DNA from: Acidobacteriaceae bacterium
Lineage (GTDB): Bacteria; Acidobacteriota; Terriglobia; Terriglobales; Acidobacteriaceae
DNA: 43,910 bases
Assembly: GCA_003162935.1 (NCBI GenBank)
Contig: PLUW01000071.1
Location: 300 to 44,209, forward strand
Reading direction: 5' to 3'
Position numbers and translations under genes: made by a program
The notes under the pieces: model-generated
What the model saw: only the letters and a program-made list of their open reading frames with translations
Databases searched by the model: none
Told to the model about the DNA's origin: nothing
Part shown: piece by piece, positions 6,061-13,829 of the stretch
Position numbering within the stretch: the first letter of the stretch is position 1
Layout: the number at the start of each line of letters is the position of its first letter

Positions 6061-6342
6061 ATGAGCATCACGGTTCAAATTCCCACCGCTTTGCGGCGGC
6101 TTACCGCTGGAACGCCGCGCGTTGTTTGTTCGCCAGCCAACCTCAGCGAGCTGTTTTCGGAACTCGACTCGCAGTTTCCCGACCTGAAGCCCCATCTGCG
6201 GGATGAAGCGGGAGAGACGCGGCGGTTCCTGAATATTTATGTGAATGAGGAAGACATACGCTTTCTGGGCGGTGCGTCGTATGCGTTCCAGGACGGCGAT
6301 GAGGTGCTGCTGGTGCCTTCGATCGCGGGCGGGTCGCAGTAG
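6061..6342 (+). CDS. MoaD/ThiS-family ubiquitin-like sulfur carrier ending Gly-Gly-Ser-Gln
   Basis: This 93-aa beta-grasp protein starts MSITVQIPTALRRLTAG and ends LLVPSIAGGSQ, with the classic hydrophobic strand DGDEVLLVPSIAGG before the C-terminus. A strong AGGAGG sits just upstream of the ATG. Sulfur carriers of this family are activated at a C-terminal Gly-Gly by an E1-like enzyme and then thiocarboxylated. Here two residues (Ser92-Gln93) follow G90-G91, so a protease would have to expose the Gly-Gly, as JAMM proteases do for related carriers. Position behind the SAM-riboswitch-controlled PLP gene suggests it donates sulfur to that enzyme rather than serving molybdopterin synthesis. No moaE, E1 or JAMM gene is in the window. 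Confidence 0.88.
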   Translation: MSITVQIPTALRRLTAGTPRVVCSPANLSELFSELDSQFPDLKPHLRDEAGETRRFLNIYVNEEDIRFLGGASYAFQDGDEVLLVPSIAGGSQ

Positions 6343-6452
6343 CTCCACAGCAGCTTGTGATCCTGCGGTTCCCAAAACCGCTTGCCTGCATCGGTTGAGT
6401 ACCTTCGCACAATATCTGCCGCGCTCGCTTCCGAGGTTCCGTAGCTCCGTGG

Positions 6453-6472
6453 TATAATCTAACCAAACGGTT
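6453..6472 (+). promoter_or_regulatory. TetR gene -10 box and overlapping operator
   Basis: A perfect TATAAT (6453-6458) is followed at once by the palindrome AACCAAACGGTT (6461-6472), with 4-bp half-sites AACC/GGTT. The transcription start would fall inside the palindrome, giving simple autorepression. The -35 region is weak (TTCCGA-like near 6429). There is no good Shine-Dalgarno before the ATG at 6479. Confidence 0.65.
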
Positions 6473-6478
6473 AATTCT

Positions 6479-7186
6479 ATGAAGGCATCGGTCGCACGGA
6501 GCGGCGAAAGCGCGCGCTCTCGCGCTGGCAAGCGCTCTGGGACTCCGCGCGTAGGAAGTCATCGTTTGGGGACTCGCGGGCGTCCGGAAGAGAGCCGGGC
6601 GGCGATCTTGAAAGCGGCGGTGGCGGAATTTGCCGAGTACGGGATCGCGGGAGCGCGGACGGATGCGATCGCGCGGGCGGCGCATGTCAACAAGGCGCTG
6701 CTTTATTACTATTTCAAGGACAAAGACGCGCTCTACGAAGCGGTGATGGACCATGTGTTCGGCGGGCTGCGGGCACGGGTGATGCCGGTGCTGGAAAGCG
6801 AACTGGCTCCGCGGCAGAAGATGCTGGAATATGTGGCGGCGTATTACGACTACATCGCTGCAAACCCGCGGTTTCCGCGGGTGGTGCAAGCGGAGTGGAT
6901 GCGGCCGGGCGCGGGATCGTCGCGCATGCAGCGCGTGGCTCGGGAACATTTCCGTCCGATCTTTGAGAAGGTGGCTGGGGTTTTGCGGTTGGGGATTGAA
7001 GCGGGGGAGTTCAGGGCGGTGGATCCTATCGATTTTCTGCCTTCGGTGGCGGCGATAATAGTGTTTTACTTTAGCGCGGCGCCGGTGATCAAAGCGCTGG
7101 CCAAAGTGGATGCGTTGTCGGAATCGCGGATTCGGGAGCGGCGGGCTTTTGTGCTGGATTTTATTTCGGCGGCGCTGTTTCGATGA
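6479..7186 (+). CDS. TetR/AcrR-family repressor of the efflux operon
   Basis: This 235-aa DNA-binding regulator has its N-terminal helix-turn-helix at about residues 38-85 (AILKAAVAEFAEYGIAGART, then HVNKALLYYYFKDKDALYEAV). A C-terminal all-helical ligand domain follows. The first 35 residues are Arg/Ser/Gly-rich and low complexity, so the true start could be the internal TTG just before GTRGRPEESR. It is first in a co-directional run TetR, HlyD, ABC ATPase, ABC-2 permease, and it has a palindromic operator over its own start site. It is therefore likely an autoregulated repressor that responds to an exported compound. A one-base variant of the operator core also occurs in the thrC-like promoter. 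Confidence 0.9.
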   Translation: MKASVARSGESARSRAGKRSGTPRVGSHRLGTRGRPEESRAAILKAAVAEFAEYGIAGARTDAIARAAHVNKALLYYYFKDKDALYEAVMDHVFGGLRARVMPVLESELAPRQKMLEYVAAYYDYIAANPRFPRVVQAEWMRPGAGSSRMQRVAREHFRPIFEKVAGVLRLGIEAGEFRAVDPIDFLPSVAAIIVFYFSAAPVIKALAKVDALSESRIRERRAFVLDFISAALFR

Positions 7187-7208
7187 TTGCCGCACCTTCG
7201 CTCGGCTT

Positions 7209-7229
7209 GGACGGGCGGGGCGCCCGTCC
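7209..7229. repeat. GC-rich perfect hairpin between TetR and HlyD genes
   Basis: GGACGGGCG and CGCCCGTCC form a 9-bp perfect stem with a GGG loop. There is no T-run, so it is not a factor-independent terminator. It looks like a mobile GC-rich palindrome or an mRNA-stability element. Confidence 0.55.
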
Positions 7230-7258
7230 CCACACAACCTGTTGCATGGAGATTGGCG

Positions 7259-8323
7259 ATGAATGCTCGGAATAAATTTCTGATTGTTTTGGCGATCATT
7301 CTTGCGATCGCCTCGGGGTACTACTTTTTCTCGACTCCCAGCGGGAACGATCTGGTTTTGGTGGGGACCGTGGATGCAAACCAGATCGTAGTGAGTCCGC
7401 AGATCCAGGGGCGGATCTCGAAGCTGCTGGTGGAGGAAGGGACGCAGGTCAAGCAGGGAGATTTGATTGCTTTGCTGGACCCTTCGGAGTTGGAAGCGGA
7501 GGAGCGAGCGGCGGCGGCTACGATCACGAGTTTCCGGTCGCAAGTGAGCGCGAATGAATACACGCAGAAGTCGACAAAGGGATCGACGACGAGCGATGTG
7601 TCGAACGCGCAGGCGAAACTGCAATCGGCGCGAGCGCAACTGGCGCAGGCCGAAGCCACTCTGACGCGAGTGGAGAGCGACAGCCGGCGGACGATCGGAT
7701 TGGCGCAGGCGGGCGTGGCGTCGGATCAGGACCGGGTGCAGGCGGAAATGAACCTTAAAGCGCAAGAGGCCAGCGTGCAGTCGCTGAAGGATCAGGTAAC
7801 GGCGGCGCAGGCGGACTTCGATTCGGCGGTAGCGCGGACGAACCAGGCGACGGCGGCGCAGAGCACGGTGGCATCGACGCGGGCGCAGGTGGAGAACGCA
7901 ACGGCGCAGTTGAAGGAAAGCGAAGTCCGGCTGGGATATACCAAGATTTATTCGCCAGTGACCGGGACGGTGCTGGTGCGGGCGGCGCGGGAAGGGGAAG
8001 TGGTGAGCGCGGGACAAGCGATCGTGACGGTGGTGGATTTCAGCGACACTTGGGCCTTTGCGGCGATTCCGGAAACCGACGCCGATCATATCGGACTGGG
8101 AGACACGTTGCGCGTGCGGCTGCCAGGCGGAACGGTGGTTTCGGGGAAAGTCTTCTATAAGGCGGCAGAGGCGGATTTTGCCACGCAGCGCGATGTGGGG
8201 CGGCGGAAGCGGGATATACGGACGATTGCTTTGAAAGTGCGGTTGGAGAATCCGAAGGGAGCGTATGTGCCCGGGATGACGGCGGAAGTGTTGATTAGTC
8301 CGCAGCAGTTGAAAGGGAGTTAG
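7259..8323 (+). CDS. HlyD-family membrane-fusion (periplasmic adaptor) protein
   Basis: This 354-aa protein links the inner-membrane ABC exporter to the outer envelope. An N-terminal membrane anchor (residues about 5-24, KFLIVLAIILAIASGYYFF) is followed by the first barrel-sandwich half (VDANQIVVSPQIQGRISKLLVEEGTQVKQGDLI). A long Ala/Gln-rich coiled-coil hairpin (about 80-215) comes next, then the second half (YTKIYSPVTGTVLVRAAREGEVVSAG) and a beta-barrel. The ATG at 7259 follows a GGAG Shine-Dalgarno; the reading frame upstream to 7187 runs through the GC hairpin and is unlikely to be translated. It lies 47 bp before the ATPase gene. It resembles YhiI/YbhG-type adaptors that work with ABC-2 exporters. 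Confidence 0.9.
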   Translation: MNARNKFLIVLAIILAIASGYYFFSTPSGNDLVLVGTVDANQIVVSPQIQGRISKLLVEEGTQVKQGDLIALLDPSELEAEERAAAATITSFRSQVSANEYTQKSTKGSTTSDVSNAQAKLQSARAQLAQAEATLTRVESDSRRTIGLAQAGVASDQDRVQAEMNLKAQEASVQSLKDQVTAAQADFDSAVARTNQATAAQSTVASTRAQVENATAQLKESEVRLGYTKIYSPVTGTVLVRAAREGEVVSAGQAIVTVVDFSDTWAFAAIPETDADHIGLGDTLRVRLPGGTVVSGKVFYKAAEADFATQRDVGRRKRDIRTIALKVRLENPKGAYVPGMTAEVLISPQQLKGS

Positions 8324-8370
8324 AGAGCAGGTTTCAAAGTTTCAAGGTTTCAAAGAACAGAGACACATTT

Positions 8371-9465
8371 ATGGCTGAGAACTCGAATAAGCCGAACGGA
8401 AGCGCCGCGAACGGCGGGAGTGTTGCGGCGTCCGAACTTAGCCTGCGGAGCCAGATCGCGGCGGACGCTTCCAACGCGATTGAAGTCGACCACATCGTGA
8501 AGAAATACGGGGATTTCACGGCGGTCGACGATATTTCGTTTGCGGTGAAGGACGGAGAAATCTTTGGACTGCTGGGGCCAAATGGAGCGGGGAAATCGAC
8601 GCTGATCCGGATGATGACCACGCTGATTCCGATTACATCGGGCACGGCGCGGGTGGCGGGACACGACGTGGCGCGCGATCCGAATGCGGTGCGGCGGACG
8701 ATTGGAGTGATTCCGCAGGCTTTGACCAGCGATCTGGATTTGACGGTGGAAGAGAATCTCAATATTTACGCCAAGCTGTATGACGTTCCGGCGAAGCGGC
8801 GCAAGGAAGCGATCGACGAGTTGCTGGAGATGGTCGATCTTACGAAGTGGCGGGACGCGCAAACGAAGACACTGTCAGGCGGGATGCGGCGGCGGTTGGA
8901 GATCGCTCGGGGGCTAGTGCACAGTCCCAAGATTTTTTTTCTGGATGAACCCACAACCGGACTCGACCCCGTGTCGCGCGTGGCCGTGTGGGAGATGCTG
9001 ACGAACATTAAGGCCAAGCGTCAACTTACGATTCTGATTACCACGCATTACATGGACGAGGCGGACCGGCTTTGCAACCGGATTGCGATTGTCGATCACG
9101 GAAAGCTGGTGGCTTTGGATACTCCGGAGGCGTTAAAGGCCAGCGTGCCGGGATCGAATGTGATTGAAGCACAGTTTGAACATGCGCCGGCCGATTGGGA
9201 AGAGCGACTGCGGGGATTGCCGGGGGTGACGTCGGTGCAGGACGAGAGCGGGGGGATGTTCCGAGTGCTGACGGACAACGGGTCGGGCACAACCACGGAT
9301 CTTGTCGAGATGGCGGTAGTGTTGGGAGTGGGGTTGAAGACGCTGACGGTGCAGAACACGACGCTCGACGATGTGTTTGTGCACTACACGGGGAGGCAGT
9401 TGCGCGATGAACTGGTGAAGGCGCACGCGTTTGTGATGCCGCCGAGTCCGGGGTTGCGGCCATGA
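8371..9465 (+). CDS. ABC transporter ATPase (DrrA/YbhF-type export)
   Basis: A 364-aa nucleotide-binding subunit. Walker A is GPNGAGKST (residues 69-77), the signature LSGGM is at 168-172, and Walker B FFLDEP at 189-194 is followed by TTGLDP and the H-loop ITTHYMDEADRLCNR. An extra C-terminal domain of about 80 residues (from about 285) is typical of export ATPases paired with ABC-2 permeases. The first 35 residues are a Ser/Asn/Ala-rich extension before the fold. The stop overlaps the permease start as ATGA (9462-9465). Upstream, short GTTTCAAA repeats occupy 8331-8356. Substrate unknown; a drug or lipid-like compound is usual for this arrangement. Confidence 0.93.
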   Translation: MAENSNKPNGSAANGGSVAASELSLRSQIAADASNAIEVDHIVKKYGDFTAVDDISFAVKDGEIFGLLGPNGAGKSTLIRMMTTLIPITSGTARVAGHDVARDPNAVRRTIGVIPQALTSDLDLTVEENLNIYAKLYDVPAKRRKEAIDELLEMVDLTKWRDAQTKTLSGGMRRRLEIARGLVHSPKIFFLDEPTTGLDPVSRVAVWEMLTNIKAKRQLTILITTHYMDEADRLCNRIAIVDHGKLVALDTPEALKASVPGSNVIEAQFEHAPADWEERLRGLPGVTSVQDESGGMFRVLTDNGSGTTTDLVEMAVVLGVGLKTLTVQNTTLDDVFVHYTGRQLRDELVKAHAFVMPPSPGLRP

Positions 9466-10574
9466 ACCGGATGATGGCGATTATCGAGCGCGAGATGCGG
9501 AAGTTTTTCCGGTCGCCGGCGCTGATGTTCGCGTCGATGGTCTTTCCGCTGGTGCAACTGATCGTGCTGGGCAATGCGTTTGGCGGCAAGATCCGCGACG
9601 CGAAGATGGGCGTGGTGGATGAGGACCATGGGACACAGGCGATCCGGATCAAGGAAGCGTTCGATGCGGTGCGGGCAAATATGCGAACGTTTGTCACGAT
9701 CCCCTACGACAACGAAGTGCAAGCGCGGGAGGACGTGCGCAACGGGAAGATTCAGGGAGCGGTAATTATTCCTCCGCAGTATTCGAAGATGGTGTACGAG
9801 AAAAACCATCCGCGCATCGCATTGATCGTCGACAACAGCGACAATTTCATGAGTTCGACGTTTGAGTCTGAAATGGCCGACCTTACGAACGCATTGAATC
9901 AGCCGGACGTGACGCCTCGGTTGCTGCAGCAGACGGCGCTGGAGGTGGTGGAACTCTATCCGTATATCGAGTACATGAAGTATCTGTTGCCGGGTTCGAT
10001 CACGCTGGCGATGTTTGTGTCGGTGATGATCGGTGGCGGGATGTTGTATATCGACGATAAGGCGCGCGGGGTGCATGAGGGGTACTTAGTAACTCCAATT
10101 AGTAAGGCCGAGCTGGTATTTGGGCTGATCGGGGCCGGAGCAATCAAGGCGGTGATGACTGGGGTGGTGATTACCGTGGTCGGGTCGCTGCTGGCTGGCG
10201 TGGGGACGATCTTCAACCCGGGTACGATCGTGGGACTGGTGGTAATGATCGGCCTGACTTCGGTGGCGCTCAATTCGATGATGTTCCTGTTGATGGTGCG
10301 AATCGAGGATCCGCTGGTGCCGCGCGCGATGTTTGGAATTCTGAATACGCTGCTGTTTTTTCCTAGCGGAGCGATTTATCCGATACAAGCATTCCCGGCG
10401 TGGTTGCAGGCGATTGCCAAGGTAGATCCGTTTACGTTTGCGGTGCATGGATTCACCTGTTTGCTGCTGAAGGAAACGGGGTTGACGGCGATTGTTCCGG
10501 ACATGATCTATTTGTCGATCTTCGCCGTGGTAACGCTGGCGCTGGCGGTGCCGTTGTTTAAGCGGACCCTGTAG
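9462..10574 (+). CDS. ABC-2 type permease of the efflux system
   Basis: This 370-aa inner-membrane subunit has the ABC-2 topology. A short cytoplasmic amphipathic stretch (IIEREMRKFFRSPALMFASM) leads into the first helix. A large extracytoplasmic domain (about 45-165) precedes five C-terminal helices: LLPGSITLAMFVSVMIGGGM, LIGAGAIKAVMTGVVITVVG, TIVGLVVMIGLTSVALNSMM, MFGILNTLLFFPSGAIYPI and the final SIFAVVTLALAVPLF. It is translationally coupled to the ATPase gene. It is the last gene of the operon, and the flagellar-side gene at 10669 converges on it. Confidence 0.92.
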   Translation: MNRMMAIIEREMRKFFRSPALMFASMVFPLVQLIVLGNAFGGKIRDAKMGVVDEDHGTQAIRIKEAFDAVRANMRTFVTIPYDNEVQAREDVRNGKIQGAVIIPPQYSKMVYEKNHPRIALIVDNSDNFMSSTFESEMADLTNALNQPDVTPRLLQQTALEVVELYPYIEYMKYLLPGSITLAMFVSVMIGGGMLYIDDKARGVHEGYLVTPISKAELVFGLIGAGAIKAVMTGVVITVVGSLLAGVGTIFNPGTIVGLVVMIGLTSVALNSMMFLLMVRIEDPLVPRAMFGILNTLLFFPSGAIYPIQAFPAWLQAIAKVDPFTFAVHGFTCLLLKETGLTAIVPDMIYLSIFAVVTLALAVPLFKRTL

Positions 10575-10634
10575 ACCGGTCCACCGCCTAGACGCCAAGG
10601 GGAAAAATCAAAAACTTAATCACAGGGGAGACGG

Positions 10635-10660
10635 GGAGCACAGGGGAGATCTTGTGCTCC
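10635..10660. other. Hairpin between convergent genes
   Basis: GGAGCACA (10635-10642) and TGTGCTCC (10653-10660) form an 8-bp stem with a 10-nt loop. No T-run follows on either strand, so it is at best a weak terminator for the efflux operon. Confidence 0.3.
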
Positions 10661-10668
10661 TAAGTACG

Positions 10669-11649
10669 CTACGGGATCTGTGGCGAGGCCGGGGTGCGCT
10701 CGGGGTGGGCGAATGGGATGGGGCGGGGAGAATTGGCGGACAGGCTGAAAACGAGGTTGGTAGTCAGTGAACGAGTTTGCAATGGGCCTCCGAAGCGAAG
10801 GTGGGTGCGGACGGTGGAACGGACATTGAGGCGAAGCCAGATGAAGCATCCGATACGGCTGAGGTGAACTTGCTCGGGGCTTAGCCGCGCGGTGTAACTG
10901 GAGGTGATGCGAGCCATTTCTGCCAGGTCGTTCATGGGGCCGAATTCAGCGTCGCTCGGCCGGGGCAGTTGGCGCATGGCGTCGAGTTGATGGGCAATCC
11001 TCTTGCGTCCAGCAACGCAGGGCTGAGTGCGGCAGTCGAGAACTCTCTCGATGGCATAGAGAGCGGCGTGGTCGACGCGCTCTCCGAAGGCGAGGTAGAG
11101 AGTGTTGGTCGAAGCGACATAGTTGATGGGAAGCATCTGGAAAGCTTCGAGGATGGGCAGCGGAATGCTGCCCGGGCTCTGAATCGTGGAGGGATCGAAG
11201 GACGAGGCCACGGGGCATCCCCATTGCAGGGCGAGGGCGGTGGTGACTTCCTGTTCCGAAGCAAAACCGAGTTTTTCGATCCAATCGCCGATTTTTCCGT
11301 AACGGGCGCGGCGCTGGGCTTCGAGGGCGGCGCGCACTTCGAGGTAGGTTAGCTTGCCGCGAGCCACCATGAGGAGGCCGAGGGGAATGCGGTGGGGCGG
11401 CGGCGGCGACGGAGCCAGGGTACGCAAGCGAGAAAGCTGGCCGATCAAAGCAGTTTCCAGGCATTGCGGCCGGCAATAGAAGACGCCCTGGAGGAAAGTT
11501 CCGCTGGGACGGCGACGTTTGCGGAATCGCTGCCAGAGCGAGTGCGGGCCGGCGCAGGACGCAAGCGCGCACGGTGGATCGGCGGATTCCTGGTTGCGGG
11601 TTTTGATCCAGTTGGCGGTCCGGATTAGCGGCTTGAAAAAGTCTGGCAT
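10669..11649 (-). CDS. Orphan MshEN (GspE N-terminal) domain protein next to the flagellar cluster
   Basis: A 326-aa protein with a GGAGGA Shine-Dalgarno 7-8 bp before the ATG. Residues about 90-200 look like the N-terminal domain of type II secretion/type IV pilus ATPases (MshEN): IPLGLLMVARGKLTYLEVRA, then YGKIGDWIEKLGFASEQEVTTALALQWGCPV, then LPINYVASTNTLYLAFGERV. In several ATPases this domain binds cyclic-di-GMP. There is no Walker A, so it is not an ATPase. The N-terminal about 80 residues are Cys/Arg-rich and unassigned, and the C-terminus is Pro/Ser-rich. It is last and co-directional with the flagellar genes after a 209-bp gap. A regulatory adaptor role is a guess. Confidence 0.75.
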   Translation of the reverse strand: MPDFFKPLIRTANWIKTRNQESADPPCALASCAGPHSLWQRFRKRRRPSGTFLQGVFYCRPQCLETALIGQLSRLRTLAPSPPPPHRIPLGLLMVARGKLTYLEVRAALEAQRRARYGKIGDWIEKLGFASEQEVTTALALQWGCPVASSFDPSTIQSPGSIPLPILEAFQMLPINYVASTNTLYLAFGERVDHAALYAIERVLDCRTQPCVAGRKRIAHQLDAMRQLPRPSDAEFGPMNDLAEMARITSSYTARLSPEQVHLSRIGCFIWLRLNVRSTVRTHLRFGGPLQTRSLTTNLVFSLSANSPRPIPFAHPERTPASPQIP

Positions 11650-11741
11650 CGGACAGTCCTCCGATAAGAGAAGATCATTGCGCTTCGTGCGTGTGAGACT
11701 CTCGGCTCTCCGGCATCAGATCTCAGTCAAACCCTCAACCT

Positions 11742-11773
11742 AGAGTGCGCGGAGAGCCAGAGTACGCGGAGAG
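11742..11773. repeat. Short tandem repeat between the MshEN and FliN-like genes
   Basis: AGAGTGCGCGGAGAG (11742-11756) and AGAGTACGCGGAGAG (11759-11773) are 15-mers differing at one base. The rest of 11650-11858 shows no gene; it contains the upstream Shine-Dalgarno of the MshEN gene. Confidence 0.7.
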
Positions 11774-11858
11774 GTTTTGCAAGCCGATTTCCTGTGTAAA
11801 TCTCAGCGAGCTCTGCGTTCAAACTCTTGACCTCATTGACTCTGGGCGCGGACAGCCC

Positions 11859-12749
11859 TCAACCGGGCGCTCCGGCGGCAGGCGCGGGATCGACTACGCC
11901 AGTGATGCGCAATCCGTATTTGCCGTCGACGACGACGACTTCGCCCTGGGCGATGAGGCGTCCGTCGAGCAGCAAGTCCACGGGCGAGTGGAGCTTGTTG
12001 TCGAGTTCGACTACGACTCCGGCGCTGAGGGCAAGCACATCGCGCAGCAGCATGCGGCGGCTTCCGAAACGAAGTTTGACGTCGAGGCCGACATCCATGA
12101 GGCGGCGGTAGCTGGACGATGGAGGGGCCTGGGGCAAAGACGATTCTTGCGGACGCTCCGCCGGCTGATCTCGCGGCTGAAGCTCCGCGGCGAGGGCTGG
12201 GCTGACCTGAATTTCGAAGGCGATGATTTCATGGGCGGTCGGCGAGCCGGCTGCGGCTGCGTTCGCGGTTTGGAAGCAGACGATGGCGTCCGAGGACCAG
12301 GAGGGCGCGGCGGAGGCGGAGAGATGAAGCTGCACTTCGCCGCCGGCGCTTGGTGCGAGAGCGGTGGCAGCAAGGCCGGCGACCTGGCGCAGCAGTTCCT
12401 CCAGGGCTTCCTTGCTTTCCGCCGAGATGGATTCGGCCGAAGGGGCTTCCGTCGCGGTCTCGGCGGCGTCGGTTTCACCAAGGAACTTCCGGGCGAGGCT
12501 GGCGCCGGAGGCAACCGGCAGACGCAAGGTCATTTCGCCCCGGATGGCGCCTCCGGCCACGACCGTGTACCAGAGATCGGAATCGGCGGCGGGCAGGGGT
12601 TGGTTGGAGAATTCGAAGGTACCGGGTTTTCCCGAAACCTGAGAAAGCAAATCTTGCAGACAGGTTTTCCAGGCTTCGCACCAGTGGCGAAGTTCGATGC
12701 GGAGTTCGGGCGCCGGATGGTTCGCGGCGGCGTTGGCTGTGTCCGTCAT
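11859..12749 (-). CDS. FliN/FliY-like flagellar motor switch protein with long N-terminal region
   Basis: This 296-aa protein ends in an SpoA domain (about 215-290: YRRLMDVGLDVKLRFGSRRM, then VVELDNKLHSPVDLLLDGRL, then GEVVVVDGKYGLRITGVV), the C-ring domain that binds FliM and CheY-regulated partners. The N-terminal 200 residues are Ala/Ser/Glu-rich and lack an obvious catalytic motif, although FliY proteins in some phyla carry a CheC-like phosphatase domain there. An AGGTGA Shine-Dalgarno precedes the ATG. It follows fliM by 52 bp on the same strand. A second, short FliN is encoded at 20329-20622, so the C-ring may use two different SpoA proteins. Confidence 0.85.
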   Translation of the reverse strand: MTDTANAAANHPAPELRIELRHWCEAWKTCLQDLLSQVSGKPGTFEFSNQPLPAADSDLWYTVVAGGAIRGEMTLRLPVASGASLARKFLGETDAAETATEAPSAESISAESKEALEELLRQVAGLAATALAPSAGGEVQLHLSASAAPSWSSDAIVCFQTANAAAAGSPTAHEIIAFEIQVSPALAAELQPRDQPAERPQESSLPQAPPSSSYRRLMDVGLDVKLRFGSRRMLLRDVLALSAGVVVELDNKLHSPVDLLLDGRLIAQGEVVVVDGKYGLRITGVVDPAPAAGAPG

Positions 12750-12801
12750 ATTTTCACCTGCATCGTTTCACCCTGCATCGCACCAGGACGTGTTTCCCGA
12801 C

Positions 12802-13776
12802 TCATGGTGCCCCCGCGGTGGAAGCGGAAGTCTTGAGCGAGAGGACGCGAGCAGCGCGGCAAGCGTTGACCCGCACCGGACTAGCGGAACCGAGCGGCAC
12901 ATCCTCCACGGCCAGAGCGGCCGGCTCGGAGGCGTTTCGGGAAAAGGGAAGCAACTGGCCGGGCGCGAGGTTGCTGAGTTTCTCCAAGGGCACTTGCAGG
13001 CCGGGCATGGAGAGTTCCACCGGGAAGAAGCACTGGAGAAGCCTTTTCTGAATTTGCCCACGGGCTTCGGCGGGGCTGCGGCGGCGTTGGTGGCTGAAGT
13101 CGGCCGACATTTTTCTGAGCAGCGCGTTCGAAACCACGGCCGGGACGGCGAGGTTGAGGGTGCCGCGGGTTTCCGCCATTTTGATTTCGAAGCTGAGGCC
13201 CAGATTTTTTTCTTCGGGGGGCATCAAGCGCTGCGTTTGCAGGATGGGCTGGCGCGCGCCGAAATTGAATTCCAGCGCAATCGCGTTCCAGCTGTTTTGC
13301 AGTTCGCGAAGCATGATGCGAACGATGCCTTCCAGAACCTGTTCTTCGATTTCGGTGAGGTCGCGAGCGGCCGCGCTGTGCGTGCCTTCCCCTCCCAGCA
13401 AGATGTCGATAAGGGGAAAGGCGATGGCCAGATCGAGCTGGAGGACGGCGATGGCGCCGGCGGGGGCGAGATCGCAGGACGCAAGGTAGGTTTGCTCCGG
13501 GATGCGCTGCAGGAACTCGCGAAAGGTGAGGTGCTCGGCGGAGACCAGACTGACGCCAAAAGCGATGCGCAGATATCCGCCAATGGCGGTGGCGAGGTTG
13601 CGGGCAAAAGCTTCATGGAGCTGATTGATGGCGCGCAACTGGTCGCTTCCGATCTGTCCCGCCTGGCGGATGTCCCAGGGCTGGACAACGGGGCCGGTGG
13701 CGCCGGCGGAGGCATTGCCGGCGCGCGCGGCGCGTACCATCTCATCGATTTCCTGCTGGTTCAGAACCTTTTCCAT
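12802..13776 (-). CDS. fliM: Flagellar motor switch protein FliM
   Basis: This 324-aa C-ring protein sets rotation direction. The N-terminal CheY-P-binding segment LNQQEIDEMV is present. A CheC-like middle domain (about 40-225) includes FREFLQRIPEQTYLASCDLAP and IEEQVLEGIVRIMLRELQNSW. A C-terminal SpoA domain spans about 245-320. A GGGAG Shine-Dalgarno precedes the ATG. The gene lies between fliA and the FliN/FliY-like gene, all in one direction with 50-bp gaps, so it is co-transcribed with the export genes or driven by the same promoter. Confidence 0.95.
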   Translation of the reverse strand: MEKVLNQQEIDEMVRAARAGNASAGATGPVVQPWDIRQAGQIGSDQLRAINQLHEAFARNLATAIGGYLRIAFGVSLVSAEHLTFREFLQRIPEQTYLASCDLAPAGAIAVLQLDLAIAFPLIDILLGGEGTHSAAARDLTEIEEQVLEGIVRIMLRELQNSWNAIALEFNFGARQPILQTQRLMPPEEKNLGLSFEIKMAETRGTLNLAVPAVVSNALLRKMSADFSHQRRRSPAEARGQIQKRLLQCFFPVELSMPGLQVPLEKLSNLAPGQLLPFSRNASEPAALAVEDVPLGSASPVRVNACRAARVLSLKTSASTAGAP

Positions 13777-13829
13777 TGCGTGCTCCCGCGTGTCGAATCA
13801 TTCCATCGGAACCACCCTCCGCCAATTTC

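Noticed and set aside
7209-7229. Terminator between TetR and HlyD genes
   Set aside because: The hairpin is strong, but there is no T-run and the genes downstream continue in the same direction.
6143-8089. 648-aa minus-strand frame
   Set aside because: Arg/His-rich shadow of the moaD-like, TetR and HlyD genes; no domain and no Shine-Dalgarno.
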